From Anaerolineae bacterium (lineage in GTDB: Bacteria; Chloroflexota; Anaerolineae; Promineifilales; Promineifilaceae), in the NCBI GenBank assembly GCA_023382655.1, contig JAHDWK010000005.1, positions 284,138 to 348,137 on the forward strand: a DNA stretch of 64,000 bases. Direction: 5' to 3'. The position numbers were made by a program, and so were the translations under genes. Below, piece by piece: positions 9,958 through 18,020 of this stretch (the stretch's first letter is position 1; every line of letters begins with the position of its first letter). Under the pieces are notes generated by a model. It was not told the origin of the DNA and made no database searches. It saw only the letters and a list, made by a program, of their open reading frames with translations.

Positions 9958-11208
9958 ATGATAGACATAGAACAAGCCAACCACACGGCCGTGACCCGCA
10001 TGATGTCCGCCCGCCCCATTTTGCGCACGGTAGCCACCGCCCGCGATGTGATACCGGGGATGCGGGATGATTTGTTGTTGCACGCCGGGCCACCCATCAC
10101 CTGGGAACGCGCTTCCGGCCCCATGCGTGGGGCTATTGTCGGGGCGCTCATTTTTGAGGGGCTGGCAAACGACTGGGACAGTGCTGAAAAGCTGGTGGCG
10201 ACCGGCGAGATCAACCTGGAACCGTGCCACGAACATGACGCTGTGGGACCGATGGCTGGCGTTACGTCTGCCTCCATGCAGGTATATGTGTTGGAAAACG
10301 TCACACATGGCAACAAAGCATACGCCAACCTCAACGAAGGCTACGGCAAGGTGCTGCGTTACGGCGCGTATAGCATGGAGGTGTTGGACAAACTGCGCTG
10401 GATGAATGAAGTCATGGGGCTGCTGTTGGCCGAGGCGCTGGCGCTCAGCGAAGATGGGCTGGACATTCGCGCCCTGCTGGCGGAAAGCCTGCACATGGGT
10501 GACGAAGGGCACAATCGCAATAAGGCCGGTTCGCTGCTCTATGCTGCCAAACTCGCCCCCTTGATCGCTCAAACCGGCGCGTCCAACGCCGAAAAAGCGC
10601 GGGTGCTGCAATTCCTGGCGGACAACGCCCTCAGCGTACTAAATCCGGTGATGGCTGCTTGCAAAGCGATGGCTGACGCCGGGCATGGGGTGGCCGGCAG
10701 CACTATTATGACCACGATGGCGCGCAATGGGACTGATTTGGGCATTCGCGTCAGCGGCCTGGGTGGGCGCTGGTTTACCGGGCCGGTGGGGCAGCCGGAC
10801 GGCCTCTACTTCCCCGGCTACACTGCCGCCGATGCCAGCGGCGACATTGGTGACAGCACCATCACGGAGACAGCGGGCATTGGCGCGTTTGCCATGGCCG
10901 CCGCTCCGGCTATTGTCACCTTCATCAGCGGCACGCCGGAGATGGCGGTGAACACGACGCTGGAGATGTACGAAATTACGACGGCCGAACATACGGCCTT
11001 TACTATTCCCGTGTTGGGTTTCCGGGGCACACCGGTGGGGGTGGATATTCGCAAAGTGGTGGAATTGGGCATACGGCCGCAAATCAACACCGGCATTGCC
11101 CACAGAGACCCCGGCGTGGGGCAGGTGGGCGCAGGCTTGGTGCTGCCGCCGATGAATGTGTTTGAAGACGCGCTGCTGGCGTATGCCGAGCAGTATGGAC
11201 TGATGTGA
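9958..11208 (+). CDS. DUF1116 protein (AllG/YlbE-like)
   Basis: The 416-residue protein matches the DUF1116 family (E. coli YlbE, now AllG, a subunit of oxamate carbamoyltransferase). Recognisable blocks are LLLHAGPPITWERASGPMRG, LEPCHEHDAVGPMAGVTSAS, ESLHMGDEGHNRNKAGS, MARNGTDLGIRVSGLGGRW and TAADASGDIGDSTITETAG. No transmembrane segment is seen. ATG 9958 has GGAGA five bases upstream; an ATG at 9944 is part of that ribosome-binding site and is less likely. Together with the FdrA-like protein it would act on oxamate/carbamoyl phosphate, but the third subunit is missing here, so the substrate is not certain. Confidence 0.87.
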   Translation: MIDIEQANHTAVTRMMSARPILRTVATARDVIPGMRDDLLLHAGPPITWERASGPMRGAIVGALIFEGLANDWDSAEKLVATGEINLEPCHEHDAVGPMAGVTSASMQVYVLENVTHGNKAYANLNEGYGKVLRYGAYSMEVLDKLRWMNEVMGLLLAEALALSEDGLDIRALLAESLHMGDEGHNRNKAGSLLYAAKLAPLIAQTGASNAEKARVLQFLADNALSVLNPVMAACKAMADAGHGVAGSTIMTTMARNGTDLGIRVSGLGGRWFTGPVGQPDGLYFPGYTAADASGDIGDSTITETAGIGAFAMAAAPAIVTFISGTPEMAVNTTLEMYEITTAEHTAFTIPVLGFRGTPVGVDIRKVVELGIRPQINTGIAHRDPGVGQVGAGLVLPPMNVFEDALLAYAEQYGLM

Positions 11209-11230
11209 TCCGCGAAGGGATGCGAAAGCG

Positions 11231-11292
11231 TAATTGGAGATTGAGGGATTGCGAGATTGCCCAATCTCCCAATCTCCTAATCTCCAATCTCC
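11231..11292. repeat. inverted GGAGATTG word array overlapping an M20 gene end
   Basis: GGAGATTGAGGGATTGCGAG is followed by the complementary words CCAATCTCCCAATCTCC. The right arm encodes the last five residues (EEIGD) and the stop codon of the minus-strand M20 peptidase, so the array extends into coding sequence. Confidence 0.8.
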
Positions 11293-12524
11293 TCCCCCAA
11301 CAACTTCAACACGGCCGTCACATTCAACAATGTCTTGGGTACAAGCGAAGGCACGTAAAGGTATTCTTGCTCTTTACGGCCGTCGGCGCTACGTTCGGAG
11401 CAGTGCGCGTTACCACCGGATGGCCCCAGCCCGTCCAGTGTGGGCACATGCGCCCACAGGTGGTTGCCGTCGCTCAAACCGCCGCGCTCTTCGCGGCGCA
11501 CGGTGTAGCCTAATGCTTCGCCCGCTTCTTGCCAGATGGTCAATAGCCGTTCGGTGGCCGGATTCACCGGCCAGGGCTGCGTTTGCCCGGTGATGACTAC
11601 CTGGGTGCGGCAGGTGAAGTCGCCGTTGGCGCTGCCCACGCTGGCGATTTCGTTAAGCGCCAGCATGTGGTGGACGCCTTGTTCGTAGATGGCCGTGTCA
11701 AATGCCCGCATCTCCACCGACGCGGCCGCATAGTGAGGCACCCGGTTGCTGACCGTGCCCCCCATCACCGTACCCACATTAAAGGTCAAATCCTTCTCAT
11801 AGTCAGTGAAATGGTGAATTTGTTTGATCACCTCCGCCATTTGCACGATGGCGTTAGCTCCTTTGGCATGGGCCGAACCGGCGTGGGCGGCTTTGCCTTC
11901 CACCTCAATGTGGTAAGTGGCCATACCTTTGCGCGCCACTACCACTTGAAAGGTGTGACCACGCATATAACCTGCTTCAAATACCAGGCAGGCCACCGTG
12001 TTTTCCGCCAGCCGCGCCTGGCACAGACGGCCAAAATCATCCTCGTTCACCTCTTCACAGGCGTTCAGACCAATCACCCAGGTGATTTCTTCAAATACCT
12101 CCGGCCGGTATTGCCGTAGCGCGTCTAGCAACATAAACATCAGCACCGTGCCCCCTTTGATGTCTATCGTGCCCGGCCCATAGATGCGCCTGCTGGCCCG
12201 CCGCCAATGAAAATCATTACGCTCTTCTTCTGCGGCGGGGAAGACGGTGTCCAGGTGGCCGATGAGGGCGATCTGACGCTGGCTATGACCGGGGCGGGTG
12301 AGGAAAAGGTGACGGCCGTACAGCGGATTTTCGGCCTGGATGGTTTCGGCGGTGAAGCCGAGGTGGGCAAAGGTTACGGCCGTGACTTCCCCCAATGCGT
12401 TCACCCCCTCTGGATTGGCCGAAAAGCTGTTGATGTTCACCGTCTGTTCCAACAGCGCCAGATACTCGCCTTCACGGGCTTGCAGGTAGTTTTTGATCTG
12501 TTCAATTACTTGTGTGTCCGGCAT
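11277..12524 (-). CDS. M20-family zinc peptidase / amidohydrolase
   Basis: A 415-residue M20 metallohydrolase similar to carboxypeptidase G2 and ArgE/DapE relatives, probably cytoplasmic because no signal peptide is seen. Metal ligands and the catalytic base are in ALIGHLDTVF, IYGPGTIDIKGG (bridging Asp), ACEEVNE (catalytic Glu pair) and the C-terminal GGNAHCSER (last His). The dimerisation insert KGMATYHIEVEGKAAHAGS contains the conserved His-Ala-Gly. It would cleave an amide or peptide bond of a small acidic substrate. It is convergent with the AllG-like gene, and a link to carbamoyl or amide metabolism is only suggested by position. AGAGG lies six bases before the start. Confidence 0.92.
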   Translation of the reverse strand: MPDTQVIEQIKNYLQAREGEYLALLEQTVNINSFSANPEGVNALGEVTAVTFAHLGFTAETIQAENPLYGRHLFLTRPGHSQRQIALIGHLDTVFPAAEEERNDFHWRRASRRIYGPGTIDIKGGTVLMFMLLDALRQYRPEVFEEITWVIGLNACEEVNEDDFGRLCQARLAENTVACLVFEAGYMRGHTFQVVVARKGMATYHIEVEGKAAHAGSAHAKGANAIVQMAEVIKQIHHFTDYEKDLTFNVGTVMGGTVSNRVPHYAAASVEMRAFDTAIYEQGVHHMLALNEIASVGSANGDFTCRTQVVITGQTQPWPVNPATERLLTIWQEAGEALGYTVRREERGGLSDGNHLWAHVPTLDGLGPSGGNAHCSERSADGRKEQEYLYVPSLVPKTLLNVTAVLKLLGEEIGD

Positions 12525-12594
12525 GGTTTACCTCTGTTTGGGATTTACGTGCGCAGTTATAGCACCGGGTGGGGTGGGGAACAACTAACAAAGA

Positions 12595-12658
12595 AGTGCC
12601 AGGCAACGAGCTATGCAGCTCTGGTCAGCCGGAACGGTTTTGCTTCTTGCCTGGCACT
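12595..12658. repeat. 64-bp element with AGTGCCAGGCA terminal inverted repeats
   Basis: AGTGCCAGGCA at 12595-12605 and its complement at 12648-12658 bound a 64-bp segment. An element with the same ends, almost the same length (63 bp) and the same preceding ACAAAG lies at 49012-49074. The interiors differ. This looks like a small dispersed non-autonomous element or a structured RNA unit. Confidence 0.7.
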
Positions 12659-12725
12659 GACTGAAGAACTACTTGACAATAACTAAAATTTAGCGTAAAA
12701 ATTAGAACATGCGGTCTATGATTTG

Positions 12726-12759
12726 AGACCCTAAGGGTTTGTGGAAACCCTTAGGGTCT
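12726..12759. repeat. AGACCC hairpin just before the WYL regulator start
   Basis: Perfect 15-bp arms AGACCCTAAGGGTTT (12726-12740 and 12745-12759) with loop GTGG. It ends six bases before the WYL gene start. A copy with one mismatch in the stem lies over the stop codon of the same gene at 13726-13758. Confidence 0.85.
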
Positions 12760-12765
12760 TTCCGA

Positions 12766-13734
12766 ATGATGACACGATTGGCTTCGCGCACATCGCGCTT
12801 ACGACAGATTGAGGAGATTTTGGTGCTGCACCCGGATGGGATGCGGGCGATTGATCTGGCCGAAGCGGTGGGGGTTGATCGGCGCACGGTATATCGGGAT
12901 GTAGAATTTTTGTGTGAGCAGGGGGTGCCGGTGTGGCAGAAAGACGGCCGTTTCGGTATCAACCGCACCAGTTACATCAGCACCGTAAACCTGACGTTCC
13001 ACGAAGCCATTGCCCTGATGTTGGCGGGGCTGCTGCTGTCGCGCACCATTGACGAGCGCAATCCCCATGTTATGACGGCGCTGCGTAAACTGGCGATGAC
13101 TTTGCCACGGCCGTTTACCCCTCACCTCAAACGCGCCGCCGACCGGGTGCTGGCCAATCAGGAAGGGCAGCGGCAAATTGCGGTCATGGAAGCACTGGCT
13201 GAGGGGTGGGGTACCGGTTATAAGGTTAGAATTGGCTACCGTTCGCCACGCAGCGGCCAACTGCGCGAACGGCTGCTGGCCCCGTATGCGCTGGAACCCA
13301 CACCTTCCGGCATTTACGTCATCGGCCATGATGATTGGGCCAATGACATCCGCACCTTTAAGCTGGATCGCCTGGAAACGGCCGTTGTCACTCCGCGCAA
13401 ATTCACTGTCCCGGAGACGTTTGATCTGGAAGCGCACCTGGCTTCCGGCTGGCGCATTATGGCCGGCGATACCATTTCGGAGGTGGTGCTACAATTTACG
13501 CCGGAGGTAACGCCGCACATTTACGAACGGCAGTGGCATCCCACGCAAAAATTGGAACGGCTGGATAGCGGCGGCTGCCTGCTGAAAGTGCAGGTGGCGC
13601 AGCCGGAAGAAATGCAGCCTTTTATTCGCAGTTGGGGAGCGCAGGTGAAGGTCTTGGCCCCAGACTGGCTGCGCGACCAGATTGGCGCCGAACTGTATCT
13701 GGCGGCGCAGCAGTACCGGCAAGAAAGACCCTAA
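12766..13734 (+). CDS. HTH-WYL transcriptional regulator
   Basis: A 322-residue regulator. An N-terminal winged helix of the DeoR/HTH_11 type (RLRQIEEILVLHPDGMRAID, with recognition helix GVDRRTVYRDVEFL) is followed by a linker. The WYL domain at about 140-230 (GYRSPRSGQLRERLLAPYAL, then GIYVIGHDDWANDIRTFKLD) and a WCX-like C-terminal region come next. WYL proteins sense nucleotides or single-stranded nucleic acid and often control defence or stress genes; the target here is unknown. ATG 12766 is chosen because the frame further upstream runs into the hairpin. The gene is framed by two near-identical hairpins, and its last codons (RP-stop) are encoded by the downstream one. Confidence 0.88.
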   Translation: MMTRLASRTSRLRQIEEILVLHPDGMRAIDLAEAVGVDRRTVYRDVEFLCEQGVPVWQKDGRFGINRTSYISTVNLTFHEAIALMLAGLLLSRTIDERNPHVMTALRKLAMTLPRPFTPHLKRAADRVLANQEGQRQIAVMEALAEGWGTGYKVRIGYRSPRSGQLRERLLAPYALEPTPSGIYVIGHDDWANDIRTFKLDRLETAVVTPRKFTVPETFDLEAHLASGWRIMAGDTISEVVLQFTPEVTPHIYERQWHPTQKLERLDSGGCLLKVQVAQPEEMQPFIRSWGAQVKVLAPDWLRDQIGAELYLAAQQYRQERP

Positions 13735-13758
13735 GGATTTGCCAAACCCTTAGGGTCT
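13726..13758. repeat. AGACCC hairpin over the WYL gene stop codon
   Basis: Arms 13726-13740 and 13744-13758 pair with one A-C mismatch. The TAA stop (13732-13734) lies inside the left arm. The convergent beta-helix gene ends seven bases later, so the hairpin can serve as terminator for both. Confidence 0.8.
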
Positions 13759-13764
13759 TATGTT

Positions 13765-14988
13765 TTACTTCACCACCAGCGGCAAATAAATGATCCCCCC
13801 ATATTCGATGCTGCCCACATCACAGGTATTGCCCAACGGCCGTGGCCAGCCGCGCTGGTCAACAGCGGGGCAGTCCAGCCCATAGTCAATGGCCGGGCTG
13901 CCGGGCAGGGGTGCGTAGGCATGTGCTGGGCCACCCAAAGCGTTCCAAATACCCAACAATGGATCCGTGCTGAGCAGGTCGCCAACGGAGGATGGGTTGG
14001 GTACGCAGGAGTTATCGCTGACGATGTTGCGTCCGGTCGAAGTGAGGGTGGAGCCATCACAATTCAGGCTGGGGCCGCCACCGGCTTCGTCCAGGCTGTT
14101 GGCGAAGATATTGTTTTGAGCGGTAGCGCTGCCACCGCCGTTGTAAAGCGCGCCACCGTGGTCGGCCCGGTTTTCGTTGAAGGTGTTGTTGGTGAGCACG
14201 GCCGTGCCCGTTTTATACAATCCACCCCCCTCATCTGCCCGGTTGTTGGAAAAGGTGTTGTTCACCAACTGTAGGGCGCCGCCGCTGGCATAGATGCCGC
14301 CGCCCCAACCGGTGGCGATATTGCTGCGCAGCGCCGACATTGCCACTGTCACTGTACCGCCGTCGCTCCAAATGGCCCCACCGTCAACGGCCTGATTGCT
14401 GATCAGATAGCTGGAAATGATATGTACCGTGCCGCCGTCGTTGAAAATACCACCGCCAGCGTTGGTGGCAATGTTGCTGCCTACGTTGCTGTTGGCCAAT
14501 GTCAAAGTGCCCTGGTTGTGAATGGCGCCGCCGTTGCTGGTCGCTTCATTGCTGATGAAAAAAGTCCGGTTGATGGTGGCGCTGGCTTGTGGCCCAATGG
14601 CCAGCCCGCCGCCGCTGCCAGAATTGCCATCTATCAAAATGAGATCGTTGAGGGTCAGGTTGCCGTTGCCATAGACGTAGAAAATCTGGCGCAGGTTTTC
14701 ACCGTCCAGGGTGATACGGCCATCGCCGTTCACCGTCACGGTCTGGTCGGTGGCGTTGGTGTTGGCGACGATGGTGACCATTTCTGGGCCGCAGTTGAAG
14801 TCAATGACGCCGCCAGCGGCTACCGCGTTGCCGAGGGCGTTGGCCGCTTCTGCGGTCTGGCAACTGGCGGCTGTGCCATCGCCAATGGTGGCCTGGACGG
14901 CCTGGGCGTCGTAGGCATTCACCTGGCCTAAGCGGCCAGCGATCAGTGCCAACATCATCATGAGTAATAATACAAGTTTCAAACGCAT
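13765..14988 (-). CDS. secreted right-handed beta-helix protein (choice-of-anchor Q type)
   Basis: A 407-residue exported protein. The signal peptide MRLKLVLLLMMMLALIAG ends near residue 25. The mature part repeats the pattern INRTFFISNEATSNGGAIHN / LANSNVGSNIATNAGGGIFN / MSALRSNIATGWGGGIYA about every 24 residues, each ending in Gly-Gly-Gly/Ala-Ile, which is the pectate-lyase-like beta-helix seen in polymorphic outer proteins. The C-terminus (LPGSPAIDYGLDCPAVDQRG, then DVGSIEYGGI) is the choice-of-anchor-Q region. It is probably an adhesin-like surface protein. AAGGAG lies seven bases before ATG 14988, which decides the start over an upstream in-frame Met. Confidence 0.9.
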   Translation of the reverse strand: MRLKLVLLLMMMLALIAGRLGQVNAYDAQAVQATIGDGTAASCQTAEAANALGNAVAAGGVIDFNCGPEMVTIVANTNATDQTVTVNGDGRITLDGENLRQIFYVYGNGNLTLNDLILIDGNSGSGGGLAIGPQASATINRTFFISNEATSNGGAIHNQGTLTLANSNVGSNIATNAGGGIFNDGGTVHIISSYLISNQAVDGGAIWSDGGTVTVAMSALRSNIATGWGGGIYASGGALQLVNNTFSNNRADEGGGLYKTGTAVLTNNTFNENRADHGGALYNGGGSATAQNNIFANSLDEAGGGPSLNCDGSTLTSTGRNIVSDNSCVPNPSSVGDLLSTDPLLGIWNALGGPAHAYAPLPGSPAIDYGLDCPAVDQRGWPRPLGNTCDVGSIEYGGIIYLPLVVK

Positions 14989-15117
14989 GTTGTTCTCCTT
15001 GTGAACGTTTTGGGTTTGTAGTAACCGCTTGAGCGGGCAGAAGCGGTTGAAGCCGTCACTACGAACCATATGATAGGGCACGGCCGTCCGAAATACATCC
15101 TGCTGGCGTCCAAAATA

Positions 15118-15175
15118 ATGTACAATTATAATTTACAATTGTCCATTATTATGGTACAGTAGTACAAGTAAAGTT
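15118..15175. promoter_or_regulatory. A/T-rich divergent promoter region
   Basis: Between the minus-strand beta-helix gene and the plus-strand XRE gene lies an A/T-rich block. It contains TATAAT (15127-15132), the palindrome ACAATTGT (15136-15143) and a candidate plus-strand pair TTACAA (15133-15138) / TACAGT (15155-15160) with a 16-base spacer. Repeats of the word TACAA occur four times. It is a reasonable site for an operator bound by the adjacent XRE regulator; this is inference. Confidence 0.45.
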
Positions 15176-15182
15176 GTGGTGT

Positions 15183-15217
15183 GAACATCCTTGTTCGGAC
15201 AAAGAACAAGGATGTTC
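15183..15217. repeat. 14-bp perfect hairpin in the XRE gene leader
   Basis: GAACATCCTTGTTC and its exact reverse complement (15183-15196 and 15204-15217) with a 7-base loop lie 19 bases before the XRE start codon. It could be an operator or a transcription attenuator. Confidence 0.7.
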
Positions 15218-15236
15218 GATTCACAAAGGGAGAACA

Positions 15237-15842
15237 ATGGCGCAATCTATTACCAATGTGGGGCAGCGTTTGCGGTCATTGCGCGAGCAGCAGGGACTTT
15301 CACTGCGGGCGCTGGCGGAGCAGTGTGGTTTGTCGGTAAACGCCATCAGCCTGATTGAGCGCGGTGAAACGTCACCGACGGTCTCTTCGCTGCATCAGTT
15401 GGCCACAGCGTTGGGAGTAGCCATTACCACTTTTTTTGAGGATGAACGGGACGAGGCGGTGGTGTTTACACGGCCGTCTGCCCGTCTGCGTTCGGAAGCC
15501 AATGGGGTGGTGCTGGAAAGCCTGGGCATTGGGTTGCGCCAGCAGCAGCTAGAGCCATTTCTGATCACCATTGCACCGGGTGCGGGCAATCTGGATCAGG
15601 CTGTGACCCATGCCGGGGAGGAGTTTGTACATTGTCTGGCCGGGCAGATTGAGTATCACATTGGCGAGCGCCTGTTTTTGTTGGAGGTTGGCAGCAGTTT
15701 GTTGTTTCAGGCCAGCCTGCCGCACTGTTTTTGCAATCCGGGCGAGGAACCGGCGACGTTGATCATGTTGTTTTATGCCGGGGCCAGCAACCATCTGGTG
15801 CGGGCATTACACATGGAAGCGCCCCGGTTGGGGGGGACGTAA
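15237..15842 (+). CDS. XRE-family regulator with cupin domain
   Basis: A 201-residue protein. The XRE helix-turn-helix is at about 9-62 (LRSLREQQGLSLRALAEQCG, then VNAISLIERGETSPTVSSL). It is joined to a C-terminal cupin at about 105-180 (AGEEFVHCLAGQIEYHIGER, then LFQASLPHCFCNPG) that binds a small effector. Family members (PuuR, SutR and similar) repress uptake or catabolic genes for polyamines, amino acids or sulfur compounds. The start at 15237 has AAAGGGAG upstream. The leader carries a strong hairpin and an A/T-rich promoter block, so autoregulation is plausible. The divergent beta-helix gene is a candidate target. Confidence 0.92.
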   Translation: MAQSITNVGQRLRSLREQQGLSLRALAEQCGLSVNAISLIERGETSPTVSSLHQLATALGVAITTFFEDERDEAVVFTRPSARLRSEANGVVLESLGIGLRQQQLEPFLITIAPGAGNLDQAVTHAGEEFVHCLAGQIEYHIGERLFLLEVGSSLLFQASLPHCFCNPGEEPATLIMLFYAGASNHLVRALHMEAPRLGGT

Positions 15843-15900
15843 GCCGTAAGCCGTAAGCCGTGATCCGTATCGGTTTACGGATTACGAATAACGGCTTACG
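15840..15900. repeat. word array TAAGCCG / CGGCTTA
   Basis: Three direct copies of TAAGCCG, overlapping the XRE stop codon, are followed by CGGTTTACGGATTACG and ACGGCTTACG, giving an imperfect hairpin. A related array (GTAATCCGTAACCCGTG) occurs at 50850-50920 and 52775-52818. Confidence 0.75.
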
Positions 15901-15916
15901 AAATAGAGGCGGGATC

Positions 15917-16639
15917 ATGAACAAAAAATATGTTTTGACGATGACGTGGGCTGTTCTGTTGTTTGGTTTGCTGGTGGGGTGTGCGGGGGATGTGGCCGGG
16001 CCGGGGGTTGCGGCCGTGCCCACCGAAACCATTACTGCTCCGGCAGAAGTGGTGGTAGTGCGGGATGCGGTGCTGGATTTTTTGCGGGAGGGGGCGAATG
16101 AGTGTGTGCCACCGGCCATGTCTATCTGGCAAACGAGTATAGGCGGTGGGCAAACGCCGGCCGGTTATGCGCTGTATCGCTTCACCACCGGGGATAACTG
16201 CACCGTGACCATTTCTTATCCACTGGAAAACAAGGCTGAACCGTTGTATCACGTGGCGTTGGGGCATGGGGCGACCGGCTTTTGCTGGCAGGCGTTGGTG
16301 GATGGTCAGGGGCACGTCATTAAAACCGGCACGGCGGCCAACAGCGATCCGGACGTAGGTAACCCGGCGGTCATTTACTGTGAAGCGCAGGGATACACAT
16401 TTGAGGTGGTGGCGCAGCCGAGTGGGTTGCAGTGCGGGTATTGCGTTTTCCCGGATGGCAGCCGGTGTAATGGTTGGGCCTATCTGCACAATGAATGCCA
16501 GCCAGGAGACCAGCCGGTGGGTGATGGCTCGTTGGGTAATGGGCTATCGGGTAATGGCTCGTTGGGTAATGGGCCATCGGGTAATGGGCCATCGGGTAAT
16601 GGGCCATCGGGGAATGGCGCGTCAGGTGGTGGGTCGTAA
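15917..16639 (+). CDS. lipoprotein with Gly-Asn-rich repeat tail
   Basis: A 240-residue predicted lipoprotein. The signal sequence MNKKYVLTMTWAVLLFGLLV ends in the lipobox LVGC with Cys22. The central domain (about 45-200) has several cysteines (NECVPP, GDNCTV, TGFCWQ, VIYCEA, LQCGYCVFPDGSRCNGW), probably disulfide-bonded outside the cell. No named family is recognised. The last 35 residues are repeats of SGNGP / LGNGS encoded by a 15-bp tandem DNA repeat (about 16518-16630), similar to the word arrays seen in spacers. GAGGCGGG lies upstream of ATG 15917. Confidence 0.75.
   Translation: MNKKYVLTMTWAVLLFGLLVGCAGDVAGPGVAAVPTETITAPAEVVVVRDAVLDFLREGANECVPPAMSIWQTSIGGGQTPAGYALYRFTTGDNCTVTISYPLENKAEPLYHVALGHGATGFCWQALVDGQGHVIKTGTAANSDPDVGNPAVIYCEAQGYTFEVVAQPSGLQCGYCVFPDGSRCNGWAYLHNECQPGDQPVGDGSLGNGLSGNGSLGNGPSGNGPSGNGPSGNGASGGGS
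16518..16630. repeat. 15-bp tandem repeat encoding the lipoprotein tail
   Basis: About seven imperfect copies of a 15-bp unit (TCGGGTAATGGGCCA type) run in frame to the stop codon. Copy number is likely to vary between strains by slippage. Confidence 0.8.
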
Positions 16640-16718
16640 CGTTGGCTTGTGGTCATCTTGTTTTTGCGTGTATAACGGGCTAGGATAGCTGGCATTAGCA
16701 AATAAACAGGATGACAAA

Positions 16719-17825
16719 ATGACCCTATCTGAACAAACCAATAGCCCAACCTCATTGAAAGTACCAGCGCGCCGGTTTGAAATTGGCCTTTATTCCTTTG
16801 TGGAATTGACGCCTGATCCGCGAACCGGGCAGATGATTAGCCCGGCAGAGCGGATGCGCCATTTATTGGAAAGTATCGAATTAGCGGATCAGGTGGGGCT
16901 GGATGTGTATGCCATTGGCGAGCATCATCGCCCAGAATATATTTCTTCAGCCCCGGCGGTGATCCTGGCAGCGGCGGCGGCCCGCACCAAAAACATCCGC
17001 CTGAGCAGCGCCGTGACGGTATTGAGTTCAGATGACCCGGTGCGTGTGTTTCAGGATTTTGCCACGCTGGATTTGCTGTCTCACGGCCGTGCCGAAATCA
17101 TGGCCGGTCGTGGTTCTTTTATCGAATCTTTCCCCCTGTTTGGCTATAACTTGCGCGATTATGATGCGCTTTTTGCCGAGAAGCTGGAACTACTAATAAG
17201 GTTGCGTGAGGCGGAGTATGTTACCTGGTCGGGTCGGTTTCGGCCGGCGTTAACGGGGCAGGGAGTGTATCCACGGCCGTACCAGTCAACATTGCCCATC
17301 TGGATCGCGGTGGGTGGCACGCCGGAATCGGTGGTGCGGGCGGCGCGGTTAGGGCTGCCGCTGGCGTTGGCGATTATTGGCGGCCTGCCGGAGCAGTTTG
17401 CGCCGTTGGTCCGGTTGTATTGGGATACGGTCGGGCGCGCCGGGCATGATCCGGCCCAGTTGAGTTTTAGCATCAATTCACACGGCTTCATTGCCGACGA
17501 CTCCCGGCAGGCAGTGGAGGAATCATTCCCGGCCTTCAAGCAGGTGATGGACAAAATTGGACGGGAGCGGGGCTGGTCGCCCATGAGCCGAGAGCAGTTT
17601 GAGGCGTCGCGGGCGCTGCGGGGGGCTAATTTTATCGGCACGCCGGATGAGGTGATTGAGAAGATTCTGTTCCAGCACCAGATTTTTGGGCACCAGCGGT
17701 TTTTGCTGCAAATGAGTGTGGGCACGATGCCGCACGACAAGATGATGCACGCCATTGAACTGCTGGGCACAAAGGTGGCCCCGGTAGTGCGGGCGGAGAT
17801 AGAGCGGCGTCAGGCAAACTCATAA
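16719..17825 (+). CDS. luciferase-like (LLM class) flavin-dependent oxidoreductase
   Basis: A 368-residue bacterial-luciferase-like TIM-barrel flavoenzyme. Features are [15 protein letters not shown], the [16 protein letters not shown] active-site strand with conserved Glu-His, [40 protein letters not shown] and [20 protein letters not shown]. Members use FMNH2 or F420 to oxidise small molecules; the substrate cannot be told. AGGATGACAAA before ATG 16719 gives a modest ribosome-binding site. It is a single gene with no obvious reductase next to it. Confidence 0.92.
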   Translation: MTLSEQTNSPTSLKVPARRFEIGLYSFVELTPDPRTGQMISPAERMRHLLESIELADQVGLDVYAIGEHHRPEYISSAPAVILAAAAARTKNIRLSSAVTVLSSDDPVRVFQDFATLDLLSHGRAEIMAGRGSFIESFPLFGYNLRDYDALFAEKLELLIRLREAEYVTWSGRFRPALTGQGVYPRPYQSTLPIWIAVGGTPESVVRAARLGLPLALAIIGGLPEQFAPLVRLYWDTVGRAGHDPAQLSFSINSHGFIADDSRQAVEESFPAFKQVMDKIGRERGWSPMSREQFEASRALRGANFIGTPDEVIEKILFQHQIFGHQRFLLQMSVGTMPHDKMMHAIELLGTKVAPVVRAEIERRQANS

Positions 17826-17868
17826 GGTACGGCCGTCTCCATCAACTCGCAATCAACTCCTCTCTGTG

Positions 17869-17975
17869 TGGCATACATCGGACAAACAAGGGGTTCTTCA
17901 CAATTTCCGGTCAATATCGCCTTAACACCCACTTTCCAGACAGCAAGCGTCAACTAATCGTGGCGTATCCAAATC
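17869..17975 (-). pseudogene. decayed copy of the zinc-ribbon gene 3' end
   Basis: The stretch 17870-17908 matches 19016-19055, the C-terminal coding end of the intact zinc-ribbon gene, at roughly four of five positions (shared core GGACAAACAAGG and TTCACAATTTCC). Weaker similarity (CACTTT, CCAGAC, CGTGGCG) continues to about 17967. Small indels break the frame. The remnant lies on the other side of the GNAT gene from the intact copy. Confidence 0.5.
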
Positions 17976-18020
17976 CCAGGCGCCATACAATTGCGTTATC
18001 ATTCGGCAAAGGGAGTTATT

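Noticed and set aside
9925..10611. Minus-strand open frame of about 230 codons
   Set aside because: It is the shadow of the DUF1116 gene, which has clear motifs and a Shine-Dalgarno site.
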